Assembly: GCA_947468255.1 (NCBI GenBank)
Contig: CANIMM010000229.1
Coordinates: 1-5,172, forward strand
From: Chitinophagaceae bacterium
GTDB lineage: Bacteria; Bacteroidota; Bacteroidia; Chitinophagales; Chitinophagaceae
Direction: 5' to 3'
Length of the DNA stretch: 5,172 bases
Part shown: one piece after another, positions 1 through 5,172 of the stretch
Layout of the letters: the number at the start of each line of letters is the position of its first letter
Position numbering within the stretch: the first letter of the stretch is position 1
The notes under the pieces: model-generated
The model's database searches: none
What the model was told of the DNA's origin: nothing
The model's input: the letters and a program-made list of their open reading frames with translations, nothing else
Program-made: the position numbers and the translations under genes

Positions 1-113
1 AAGAAATGTTACCTTTCGGAAATATCGTAAAACTACTATATTCAAAAACAACAAAAAATTCAGCAATCACACAAATCCTTTTATTCAAATATTTTAAAAC
101 CTTAGAAGCGTAA
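1..113 (+). CDS. C-terminal end of an unidentified upstream gene (partial)
   Basis: The frame starting at base 3 is open from the window edge to a TAA at 111-113. It encodes about 36 residues beginning EMLPFGNIVK and ending FKYFKTLEA. The TAA shares its last base with the ATG of the next gene (TAATG, ATG at 113), a classic translational-coupling junction. This is the main reason to take the frame as a true gene end rather than chance. The other two forward frames stop at about base 30 and base 97. The tail is basic with short hydrophobic patches; I do not recognise the family. If real, it is co-transcribed with the glycosylasparaginase. The fragment is too short to exclude a chance open frame. 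Confidence 0.5.
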   Translation, partial: EMLPFGNIVKLLYSKTTKNSAITQILLFKYFKTLEA

Positions 114-1144
114 TGGCCAATAGAATTGACAGAAGAAAATTTTTACAACTTTCAGTACTTTCAACCCCCCTGCTGGTTTCAAAAAAAAGTATAGCCAACG
201 GAATCCATCTACCCAATATCCCTATTGTAATTTCAACCTGGGATTCGGGCATGGAAGTAAATGCAGCAGCATGGAAAATATTATCTACCAATGGCAGGGC
301 CCTAGATGCAATAGAAGCAGGGGCAAGACAAATAGAAAATACCATAAACTGTTGTGTTGGTTTGGGTGGAAATCCTGACCGGGATGGAATTGTCACCCTA
401 GATGCCTGCATTATGGATGAACAGTCCAATTGTGGAGCAGTAGCAGGATTGGAGCAAATCAAACATCCTATATCAGTTGCAAGAAAGGTAATGGAAAATA
501 CTCCCCATGTTTTACTGGTAGGCAATGGCGCCCAACAATTCGCACTTGAAAATGGGTTTTCAAAAGAGCCTGCGCAGCTTTCCGAAACTGCTGAAAATGC
601 CTATCGGGAATGGTTGAAAAAATCAGAATACAAGCCACAAATCAATGTTGAAAAAAATAAAGGCAATGGGCCTTTTGCACCTAACTTTTTTCCTGATGGC
701 AGTCCCAATCATGATACGATGGGACTATTGGCAATGGATCAAAAAGGCAATTTATCAGGGGGTGTGACCACCAGTGGAATGGCATTTAAACTTCATGGCC
801 GGGTGGGTGATTCAGCTGGTATTGGTGCAGGCTTATTTGTAGACAATGAAGTAGGCGCAGCCACTAGCAGTGGCGTTGGGGAAGAAGTAATCCGAATATG
901 TGGTACTCACCTAGTAGTAGAATTTATGAGGCAAGGGCTTAGCCCAGAGAAAGCCTGCAAAAAAGCAGTGGAAAGAATTGTAAACAGAGACCCAGAAAAA
1001 GCAAAAACACTTCAGGTAGGATTTTTAGCCATGAATAAAAAAGGGGAATATGGTGCCTATGCCATCCAGAAAGGATTTGTATTTTCAGTAAAAACGAAAG
1101 AAGAAAATCAAATACATGAATCAAAATTCATATTCAGCGCATAG
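113..1144 (+). CDS. Tat-exported glycosylasparaginase, N4-(beta-N-acetylglucosaminyl)-L-asparaginase
   Basis: An N-terminal-nucleophile amidohydrolase that cleaves the GlcNAc-asparagine bond left after N-glycoprotein breakdown, giving aspartate and an amino-sugar. The precursor cuts itself before a threonine to form alpha and beta chains. That nucleophile is Thr202 in the NHDTMG motif. By recalled alignment to the Flavobacterium (Elizabethkingia) enzyme, Trp43, Thr220, Arg230 and Asp233 match substrate-site residues, in the blocks STWDSG, TTSGM, HGRVGDS and GLFVDNEVGAA. Ser253-Gly254 stands where Thr-Gly is usual. About 18 extra residues (roughly 181-199, Gly/Pro/Asn-rich) precede the cleavage site; the human enzyme also has a longer linker there. 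Residues 1-30 carry a Tat-like signal: RRKFLQ at 7-12, then a hydrophobic stretch, pointing to a periplasmic enzyme. The start at 113 fits both the signal and the TAATG overlap. A weak AGAAG lies 4 nt upstream. Plant-type asparaginase or isoaspartyl peptidase is less likely. Confidence 0.93.
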   Translation: MANRIDRRKFLQLSVLSTPLLVSKKSIANGIHLPNIPIVISTWDSGMEVNAAAWKILSTNGRALDAIEAGARQIENTINCCVGLGGNPDRDGIVTLDACIMDEQSNCGAVAGLEQIKHPISVARKVMENTPHVLLVGNGAQQFALENGFSKEPAQLSETAENAYREWLKKSEYKPQINVEKNKGNGPFAPNFFPDGSPNHDTMGLLAMDQKGNLSGGVTTSGMAFKLHGRVGDSAGIGAGLFVDNEVGAATSSGVGEEVIRICGTHLVVEFMRQGLSPEKACKKAVERIVNRDPEKAKTLQVGFLAMNKKGEYGAYAIQKGFVFSVKTKEENQIHESKFIFSA

Positions 1145-1168
1145 TCTTTCCAAGCAAAAGTATATAGT

Positions 1169-1894
1169 ATGAAATTCAAGCTAGAAGTAATCGGCTTTAC
1201 CATCGAAAGTTGCCTAATTGCCCAGGCTGCAGGAGCACACCGGATTGAATTATGCGATAATCCTTCTGAAGGAGGTACTACTCCCTCCTATGGATTTATC
1301 AAAGCTGCTAGGGAAAAATTAACCATCGAACTGTATCCTATTATCCGTCCAAGGGGGGGCGATTTTTTATATAGCGAAGCTGAATTTGAAATCATGAAAG
1401 CCGATGTGCAACTATGTAAAGACCTTGATTGTAACGGGGTCGTTATCGGAATACTGCTACCGAATGGAACGGTTGATAAGGAAAGATGTAAGCAACTGGT
1501 GGACATTGCCTACCCAATGGGAGTAAGCTTTCACCGGGCATTTGACAGAACCGCTGATCCTTTTAAAGCACTTGAAGATATCATATCAATTGGGTGTGAA
1601 AGAATTCTTACGAGTGGGCAAAAACCTTCTGTGAATGAAGGAATGCAACTATTGGTTGATTTAGTGCAGCAGGCAAATAAAAGAATCATTATTATGCCGG
1701 GAAGTGGCGTAAGGGCAGAAAATATTGTAGCGCTTGCTAATCAAACGAATGCCTTGGAATTTCACACTTCTGCCAGAATAAACATTAACAGCAAAATGGA
1801 ATTTATTAATAAAAGTATGAATGAACAGCTAATCACAGTAGCAGCCGATAGCAATGAAATTAAAAGAATCATTGAACAGTTAGAAAAAAATTAA
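1169..1894 (+). CDS. cutC: CutC family TIM-barrel protein
   Basis: This 241-residue protein has the full length and block pattern of the CutC family. The blocks are RIELC (25-29), NPSEGGTTPS (31-40), RPRGGDF (60-66), SFHRAFD (120-126), RILTSG (145-150), IMPGSGV (175-181) and EFHTSAR (197-203). They lie where the C-terminal ends of successive barrel strands are expected. There is no signal peptide, so it is probably cytoplasmic. The usual label is copper homeostasis protein. However, the E. coli copper phenotype was later attributed to the MicL small RNA transcribed from within cutC, so a copper role should not be assumed. It starts 24 nt after the glycosylasparaginase stop, on the same strand, with no visible terminator between them. 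Co-transcription is likely and hints at a role linked to amino-sugar or asparagine-glycan metabolism (inference). Its stop lies 30 nt from the stop of the convergent membrane-protein gene. Confidence 0.93.
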   Translation: MKFKLEVIGFTIESCLIAQAAGAHRIELCDNPSEGGTTPSYGFIKAAREKLTIELYPIIRPRGGDFLYSEAEFEIMKADVQLCKDLDCNGVVIGILLPNGTVDKERCKQLVDIAYPMGVSFHRAFDRTADPFKALEDIISIGCERILTSGQKPSVNEGMQLLVDLVQQANKRIIIMPGSGVRAENIVALANQTNALEFHTSARININSKMEFINKSMNEQLITVAADSNEIKRIIEQLEKN

Positions 1895-1924
1895 TCTGCA
1901 ACCTGTATTTTAAAAGAGTATTTT
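1895..1924. other. Short convergent intergenic gap
   Basis: Thirty bases separate the stop codons of cutC (+) and the membrane protein (-). The gap is AT-rich. Seven As at 1884-1890 on one side and six Ts at 1921-1926 on the other give weak A/T pairing. There is no GC-rich stem, so I do not call an intrinsic terminator, although transcription from both sides must end near here. Confidence 0.5.
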
Positions 1925-3178
1925 TTATAAGGCATTTTTATTTGACAATTTATTTGCAGACAAGAATTCGCTTTTATAACAACTTACAAAGGCAATGCCA
2001 ATACCAGTTAGCAAAACTGTCGCCGCAAATAATAACAGTTCATTGATGGCTGGAATCGCGGTATAGCTTAATGCGGAAACCCCCTGCACCATCAACAGTA
2101 ATTCATTGATGATTACTCCGCTAACAAATATAAAAATCCCCCATAAAAATGACTTAGTAACCTTTACCAGCTCAAACGAAACAATATAGCCAATTATAAA
2201 AATACTAGTGACAGCCAATAGGACAAGATGTAAGTACCCAATAACGATGGGTCTAAACCCATAGGAAAGCTGACTCAACTGAGGATGAAGCGACCCAGAT
2301 TGCAATAAAAGTTTGATGGTAAAAGCAATAGCTGAAAGTAGTAAAAGTATTTTTCCATATTTTGAAAACTGTAGCTTGATCAATGATTGATTTATAATAA
2401 AAACCCTTACCATTATTACCCAACCTAATAACTGTGCTACTACTGCTGCAACTATAATAATATAGACTGCTGTTGGAATTGGAAGCCAAAGAGCGGATAA
2501 AAAATAAGCAGGGAAACAAGCAAAACAAAAAAGAAAAAATACTGTTTTCATGCTTTTGAAGGAGGATTGAGCATGATCAAACTTTGAAACTAGCAACCCC
2601 ATCCCAGCAAAAAAGAACCATCCATTATATTGAAAATGCAAAAATAAATAGACAGCCGCTAGGTACCAGTTTTGAACAGCAATTTTATTTGCCATTAGGT
2701 AAGCCAAACCAAAAGCTCCGATGGAAGAAATGACATTGAAAACTAGGGATGCTTTCAACCAAAAATGGCTGACCAACTTTTGATTCATGCTCTTTAGGTC
2801 TTTCCAATATAACCAGGCAAAGTAATAGGATACTAAAATAGACAGGGTAGAAAAACTGATAGAGAAAAAACCATAGCCTTGCAAAATAAAACTCACCAGC
2901 ATTCCGTATGCGGCCAAACAATTAGTAAATAAAATCCACCGGTATTTTGAAATAACCGACTCCCCCTTTTTTAAAGCAAGATAATGAACTAATAAAACAA
3001 AAAGGGTTTGGGTTAACCATCCAGCAAAAGCAAAATGAGAATGGCTGTGCAGAAAATGTTTCTGCTGGATAAATGGCAGATAAAAAGCAATTTTATAACG
3101 AAGAACAACGCCCAAAAAAGCTACCACCATCAAATTAAAGAAAGAAATGGTGAGCCACTTACGTAAAAAAACACTCAT
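1925..3178 (-). CDS. 12-helix membrane protein resembling heme-copper oxidase / NO reductase subunit I
   Basis: A 417-residue, very hydrophobic protein with about 12 predicted membrane segments (near 8-27, 49-68, 81-101, 104-123, 142-162, 171-196, 212-231, 237-259, 278-292, 310-335, 344-366, 376-400). This matches the core count of heme-copper oxidase and NorB large subunits. FLHSHSHFAFAGW (42-54), at the start of helix 2, resembles the low-spin-heme histidine region of CcoN/NorB. YLFLHFQYNGWFF (177-189) in helix 6 resembles the HLWVEG region. YLHLVLL (315-321) in helix 10 has one His, 317. The paired His of helix 7 is absent, and helix 10 has one His instead of two. It may therefore keep a low-spin heme but lack a complete binuclear centre (inference). 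An NnrS-like heme protein is the main alternative. It lies 41 nt after the Crp/Fnr gene, probably the same transcript. The start has an AT-rich leader without a Shine-Dalgarno sequence. Confidence 0.72.
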   Translation of the reverse strand: MSVFLRKWLTISFFNLMVVAFLGVVLRYKIAFYLPFIQQKHFLHSHSHFAFAGWLTQTLFVLLVHYLALKKGESVISKYRWILFTNCLAAYGMLVSFILQGYGFFSISFSTLSILVSYYFAWLYWKDLKSMNQKLVSHFWLKASLVFNVISSIGAFGLAYLMANKIAVQNWYLAAVYLFLHFQYNGWFFFAGMGLLVSKFDHAQSSFKSMKTVFFLFCFACFPAYFLSALWLPIPTAVYIIIVAAVVAQLLGWVIMVRVFIINQSLIKLQFSKYGKILLLLSAIAFTIKLLLQSGSLHPQLSQLSYGFRPIVIGYLHLVLLAVTSIFIIGYIVSFELVKVTKSFLWGIFIFVSGVIINELLLMVQGVSALSYTAIPAINELLLFAATVLLTGIGIAFVSCYKSEFLSANKLSNKNAL

Positions 3179-3219
3179 TAATTTTTACTTATTTTTCTAC
3201 AAAATAATATTAAAATAAC

Positions 3220-3840
3220 TTACGCCATTGTGACCTCAATCATATTTCGGCAGTAAACCTTTCCTTTTTTTATCACTAACTCCCCTTTCGTATGCATATG
3301 ACGCATGGTTCTTATAACCGTCTCAACTCTTAACCCCGTCATATCGGCAATTTGTTGTCTGGTTAGGTTAAGCTGGAAATAATTTCCACAAAAGTTTTTA
3401 TTTTCCGATTTAAGGTGATTCAAAATAGTAGCAATTCTTTTTTCGGGACAATGGGAGGCAAAAGACTTAATAATTGAAAATTTAAAACGCAATCTTTTTG
3501 AGAGCAGTTTTGAAAAGGCAAAATGAATATCACTATTATCCTGAAGTAATTCAATAAAAGTAGATTTGTGCAATCGGATGACTACACAATCCTCATTAGC
3601 AATTGCACTAGCAGCAAAAGGAGCGTCATCAAAAAGTGGAAATTCCCCAAAAGACTCACCAGGTTCCACCATTGCATGGATACATTCCTTTCCTTCCTCA
3701 TCTATATTGCCCCATCTAACTGTGCCACTAACTAATTGGTGATAAAAAAAGCAAGATTGGCCTTCTCTAAATATAGTATCCCCAGCACTTATTTTTTTGA
3801 AAGCTGCTCCCCAGGACAATAGCAAGTCGATATCAATCAT
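3220..3840 (-). CDS. Crp/Fnr family transcriptional regulator
   Basis: This 206-residue protein has an N-terminal cyclic-nucleotide-type beta-barrel (about 15-100, with GESFGEFPLFDDAPFAAS at 61-78), a dimerisation helix (about 104-130) and a C-terminal winged helix-turn-helix (about 155-200, LTRQQIADMTGLRVETVIR). In E. coli CRP the cAMP phosphate is held by Arg-Ser in RAAT; here the matching residues are Phe75-Ala76, so cAMP binding is unlikely. The N-terminal cysteine cluster of oxygen-sensing FNR is also absent; the cysteines are at 30, 53, 85, 131, 151 and 197. The recognition helix VETVIR has Glu173 and Arg177 in the DNA-contact positions, closer to FNR/DNR than to CRP. Divergence from a cytochrome c-nosZ pair suggests control by NO, redox state or low oxygen, as with DNR/NNR proteins in other denitrifiers (inference). 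It is the first gene of a probable two-gene operon. No Shine-Dalgarno sequence is visible. Confidence 0.9.
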   Translation of the reverse strand: MIDIDLLLSWGAAFKKISAGDTIFREGQSCFFYHQLVSGTVRWGNIDEEGKECIHAMVEPGESFGEFPLFDDAPFAASAIANEDCVVIRLHKSTFIELLQDNSDIHFAFSKLLSKRLRFKFSIIKSFASHCPEKRIATILNHLKSENKNFCGNYFQLNLTRQQIADMTGLRVETVIRTMRHMHTKGELVIKKGKVYCRNMIEVTMA

Positions 3841-3870
3841 ATGGTTGGATTAAAGAGTAAACTGAAAGGC

Positions 3871-3899
3871 CAAAACTATACCCAGCAATGATATTCAAA
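3871..3899 (-). promoter_or_regulatory. Bacteroidota-type promoter for the Crp/Fnr operon
   Basis: Read on the minus strand, TTTG (3899-3896) is followed after 17 nt by TAGTTTTG (3878-3871). This matches the TTG / TAnnTTTG promoter of Bacteroidota, with the -7 element perfect and the spacing at the short end of the known range. Transcription would begin near 3866, about 25 nt before the ATG at 3840. The site sits where the regulator's own promoter must be. Confidence 0.65.
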
Positions 3900-3913
3900 T
3901 ATGATTTACGTTA

Positions 3914-3945
3914 ACAATTGATATGATTGTACTCATATTTACAAT
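3914..3945. promoter_or_regulatory. Cluster of ACAAT / ATTGT half-sites, candidate operator
   Basis: ACAAT at 3914-3918, ATTGT at 3926-3930 and ACAAT at 3941-3945 form two overlapping inverted repeats, ACAAT-N7-ATTGT and ATTGT-N10-ACAAT. ATATGATT also occurs twice (3899-3906 and 3921-3928), 22 bp apart, or two helical turns. The cluster lies about 50-70 bp upstream of the predicted start of the regulator transcript and could serve both directions. The motifs are short and AT-rich, and neither spacing is the FNR TTGAT-N4-ATCAA geometry, so protein binding is only a proposal. Confidence 0.3.
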
Positions 3946-3996
3946 GTCACAGTATGGATATTTTGCTAAAAATTGACAACTCCTGTCACTGAATGG
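3945..3996. repeat. TGTCAC-type direct repeat with an internal TGACA-N5-TGTCA dyad
   Basis: TGTCACAGTATGG (3945-3957) recurs as TGTCACTGAATGG (3984-3996), 11 of 13 bases identical and 39 bp apart. The second copy also forms a dyad with the preceding TGACA (3974-3978), giving TGACA-ACTCC-TGTCA. TGTCA/TGACA half-sites recall those of Crp/Fnr proteins, but the half-site spacing is one base longer than standard. It may be an activator site for the cytochrome c-nosZ transcript; this is unproven. Confidence 0.3.
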
Positions 3997-4155
3997 CTGA
4001 TTTTACAAGGGTTTTACTTATTCGACGGATTTTAAAAAAATTTCAGATGGCAGACTTTTTTTATGTGTTGAATGTTATGACCAGACGCATAAAAATATAT
4101 TTCATCTATGAGTAATCTTGTACAAATAAATTCACTTATTTAACATTAAATAATT

Positions 4156-4632
4156 ATGAAAAAACTGATTTTAATTACTATGATTGCGGGCATTTTATTT
4201 TCATGCGGCAGCAATGGAAATACAGAGAATAGTACCGCTGAAAATTCAACTGGGAGTGTAAAAAAAGCAGATCTAACCCCCGCTTACGATCCACACAGAG
4301 GAGAAGGGAAATTTACCAAAGTGGAAATAGGTGCCACCTTAGATGTTTCCAAAGCAACAGGCGGTAAAAAAGTATATGATGTAAAATGTGGTGCCTGTCA
4401 CAAACTCACCGATGAAAAATTGGTAGGCCCAGGCTGGACAGGCGTTACTTCAAGACATGCACCGGAATGGATTATGAATTTTATTACCAACACGGATGCA
4501 ATGATTACAAAGGATCCAAAGATGCAAGCTCAGCTGGAAATATGTCTGGTACGCATGCCCAATCAAAGTCTTACGGATGACGATGCAAGAAACCTGCTTG
4601 AATTTATGCGGAAAAATGACGGCATAAAATAG
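4156..4632 (+). CDS. Lipoprotein monoheme cytochrome c of the nos cluster
   Basis: A 158-residue exported electron carrier. Residues 1-17 form a lipoprotein signal ending LFSC, so Cys17 is the probable lipid-modified N-terminus. A Ser/Thr/Asn-rich linker (18-45) follows, then a single class I-like cytochrome c domain. The heme attachment site is CGACH at 78-82 (Cys78, Cys81, His82), and Met134 in RMPNQSL is the likely distal heme ligand. VGPGW (90-94) is typical of these domains. It would be held on the periplasmic side of a membrane and could pass electrons to the nitrous oxide reductase encoded 77 nt downstream on the same strand; c-type cytochrome genes often sit next to clade II nosZ. The electron-donor role is inferred from neighbourhood. 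The start is supported by the signal peptide; TAAATAATT before the ATG has no Shine-Dalgarno sequence. Confidence 0.9.
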   Translation: MKKLILITMIAGILFSCGSNGNTENSTAENSTGSVKKADLTPAYDPHRGEGKFTKVEIGATLDVSKATGGKKVYDVKCGACHKLTDEKLVGPGWTGVTSRHAPEWIMNFITNTDAMITKDPKMQAQLEICLVRMPNQSLTDDDARNLLEFMRKNDGIK

Positions 4633-4693
4633 AGTATACAATTAAAATTTAATGTACCTATTTAGCAACTAATAATTTATAGTACTTAATCAA

Positions 4694-4707
4694 TATAAAA
4701 TTTTATA
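4694..4707. repeat. 14-bp perfect A/T palindrome just upstream of nosZ
   Basis: TATAAAATTTTATA is a perfect palindrome ending 2 nt before the nosZ ATG, inside the 77-nt gap after the cytochrome gene. It contains only A and T and may simply reflect the AT-rich translation-start context seen in this genome. No ribosome-binding sequence or TAnnTTTG element is visible in the gap, so nosZ is most likely read from the upstream promoter. Confidence 0.35.
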
Positions 4708-4709
4708 AA

Positions 4710-5172
4710 ATGAATCAAATGAAAAAATATGCAGCCAGCCTCCTGGCACTAATATTGATACTTAGTATCCAGTCGTGTAAACCCAAAAATGTAGGATCCG
4801 CTGTAAGTGGTGATGCAGCCTCCAAAACCTATGTCGCACCAGGAAAATACGATGAATTCTATAATTTTGTTTCCGGAGGATTTAGCGGACAAATGAGTGT
4901 ATACGGAATTCCAAGTGGAAGGCTTTTAAAAGTAGTTCCCATTTTTTCTGTTGACCCTGAAAATGGTTACGGCTATTCTGAAGAAACCAAACCGATGTTA
5001 AACACATCGCACGGATTTATTCCTTGGGATGATCAGCACCATTTGGACCTTTCACAAACCAATGGCGAAATTAATGGCCGCTGGATATTCGCCAATGCCA
5101 ATAACACCCCAAGGGTAGCTAGAATTGACCTATCCACATTTCATACTGCAGAAATTATTGAACTTCCCAATA
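4710..5172 (+). CDS. nosZ: Nitrous oxide reductase, clade II (Sec-dependent), N-terminal part
   Basis: The first 154 codons of a gene cut by the window end; the full enzyme is usually over 600 residues. NosZ reduces N2O to N2 in the periplasm with the copper centres CuA and CuZ. Recognition rests on the N-terminal propeller sequence: FVSGGFSGQMSVYGIPSGR (53-71), then GYGYSEETK (86-94), WDDQHHLDLSQTNG (106-119), GRWIFANANN (123-132) and RVARIDLSTF (135-144). His110-His111 correspond to the DxHH pair that supplies the first two CuZ ligands. The signal is a plain hydrophobic segment without twin arginine, as in clade II, and ends SIQSC, so Cys23 could be lipid-modified. The ATG at 4710 is followed by an in-frame ATG at 4719, which would shorten the signal by three residues. 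The CuA domain and remaining ligands lie beyond the window. Confidence 0.92.
   Translation, partial: MNQMKKYAASLLALILILSIQSCKPKNVGSAVSGDAASKTYVAPGKYDEFYNFVSGGFSGQMSVYGIPSGRLLKVVPIFSVDPENGYGYSEETKPMLNTSHGFIPWDDQHHLDLSQTNGEINGRWIFANANNTPRVARIDLSTFHTAEIIELPN

Larger units (their letters stand above)
3841..4155. promoter_or_regulatory. 315-bp divergent control region between the Crp/Fnr gene and the cytochrome c gene
   Basis: No convincing gene lies here; the longest ATG-started frames I found are 16 and 22 codons. The left third holds a good minus-strand promoter. The centre, about 3910-3996, holds several short inverted and direct repeats (listed separately), suited to dimeric regulators. On the plus strand no clean TTG / TAnnTTTG pair is visible. 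TATATTTC at 4096-4103 is a one-mismatch -7 candidate, with TTA at 4075-4077 as a poor -33, which would fit an activator-dependent promoter. The bases just before the cytochrome ATG are AT-rich with no Shine-Dalgarno sequence. Confidence 0.7.

Noticed and set aside
94..525. Long minus-strand open frame opposite the glycosylasparaginase
   Set aside because: It lies entirely antisense to a well-supported enzyme, has no recognisable domain, and its protein looks like reverse-strand translation of that gene.
1885..1926. A-run and T-run across the convergent gap as a bidirectional terminator
   Set aside because: Only A/T pairing with a long loop and no GC stem; not enough for an intrinsic terminator call.
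3832..3850. CAA-n-CATATG-n-TTG palindrome over the regulator start codon
   Set aside because: Could be an autoregulatory site, but it lies downstream of the predicted transcription start, has a central-flank mismatch, and partly reflects coding sequence.
3841..3891. A 16-codon plus-strand ORF beginning just outside the regulator start codon
   Set aside because: It is very short, has no ribosome-binding signal, and overlaps the leader and promoter of the regulator; consistent with chance.
3973..4006. TTGACA at 3973-3978 as a sigma70-type -35 element
   Set aside because: No matching -10 or TAnnTTTG lies at the right distance, and Bacteroidota promoters do not use this hexamer; it is better explained as half of the TGACA/TGTCA dyad.
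4047..4115. A 22-codon ORF (MADFFYVLNV...) upstream of the cytochrome gene
   Set aside because: Possible leader peptide, but there is no ribosome-binding signal, attenuator hairpin or family signal to support it.
4138..4151. ATTTAACATTAAAT inverted repeat before the cytochrome start, with a 9-bp inverted match at 4647-4655
   Set aside because: Purely AT-rich in an AT-rich leader; arms this short are expected by chance, and the position just before the ATG is typical of AT-rich translation starts here.

Overview
The window looks like chromosomal DNA from a member of the Bacteroidota, probably a denitrifying or N2O-respiring environmental species. The signs are AT-rich leaders without Shine-Dalgarno sequences, a promoter of the TTG / TAnnTTTG type, short-signal lipoproteins beginning MKK..., a Flavobacterium-type glycosylasparaginase, and a Sec-type (clade II) nitrous oxide reductase. 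Species and family cannot be set from the sequence alone.

Left part (1-1894, + strand): the last 36 codons of an unidentified gene overlap the start of a Tat-exported glycosylasparaginase (113-1144) in a TAATG stop/start. A CutC-family TIM-barrel protein (1169-1894) follows after 24 nt. These three probably form one operon with a role in amino-sugar or glycoprotein salvage; the CutC role there is not established.

Middle part (1925-3840, - strand): a Crp/Fnr-family regulator (3840-3220) is followed 41 nt later by a 12-helix membrane protein (3178-1925). The membrane protein resembles heme-copper oxidase / nitric oxide reductase large subunits but appears to keep only part of the metal-ligand histidines. 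The regulator has a good Bacteroidota-type promoter at 3871-3899.

Divergent control region (3841-4155): 315 bp without a convincing gene. It holds the regulator promoter, three ACAAT/ATTGT half-sites, a TGACA-N5-TGTCA dyad and an imperfect 13-bp direct repeat. It is the natural place for a Crp/Fnr protein to act on both transcripts.

Right part (4156-5172, + strand): a lipoprotein monoheme cytochrome c and, 77 nt later, the first 154 codons of nosZ, cut by the window end. Both carry lipobox cysteines. I read 3840-1925 plus 4156-5172 as the left edge of a nos gene cluster: regulator, possible membrane heme protein, electron-donating cytochrome c, then N2O reductase. The remaining nos genes (nosL, nosD, nosF, nosY) would be expected to the right. 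The least described part is the degenerate oxidase-like membrane protein.
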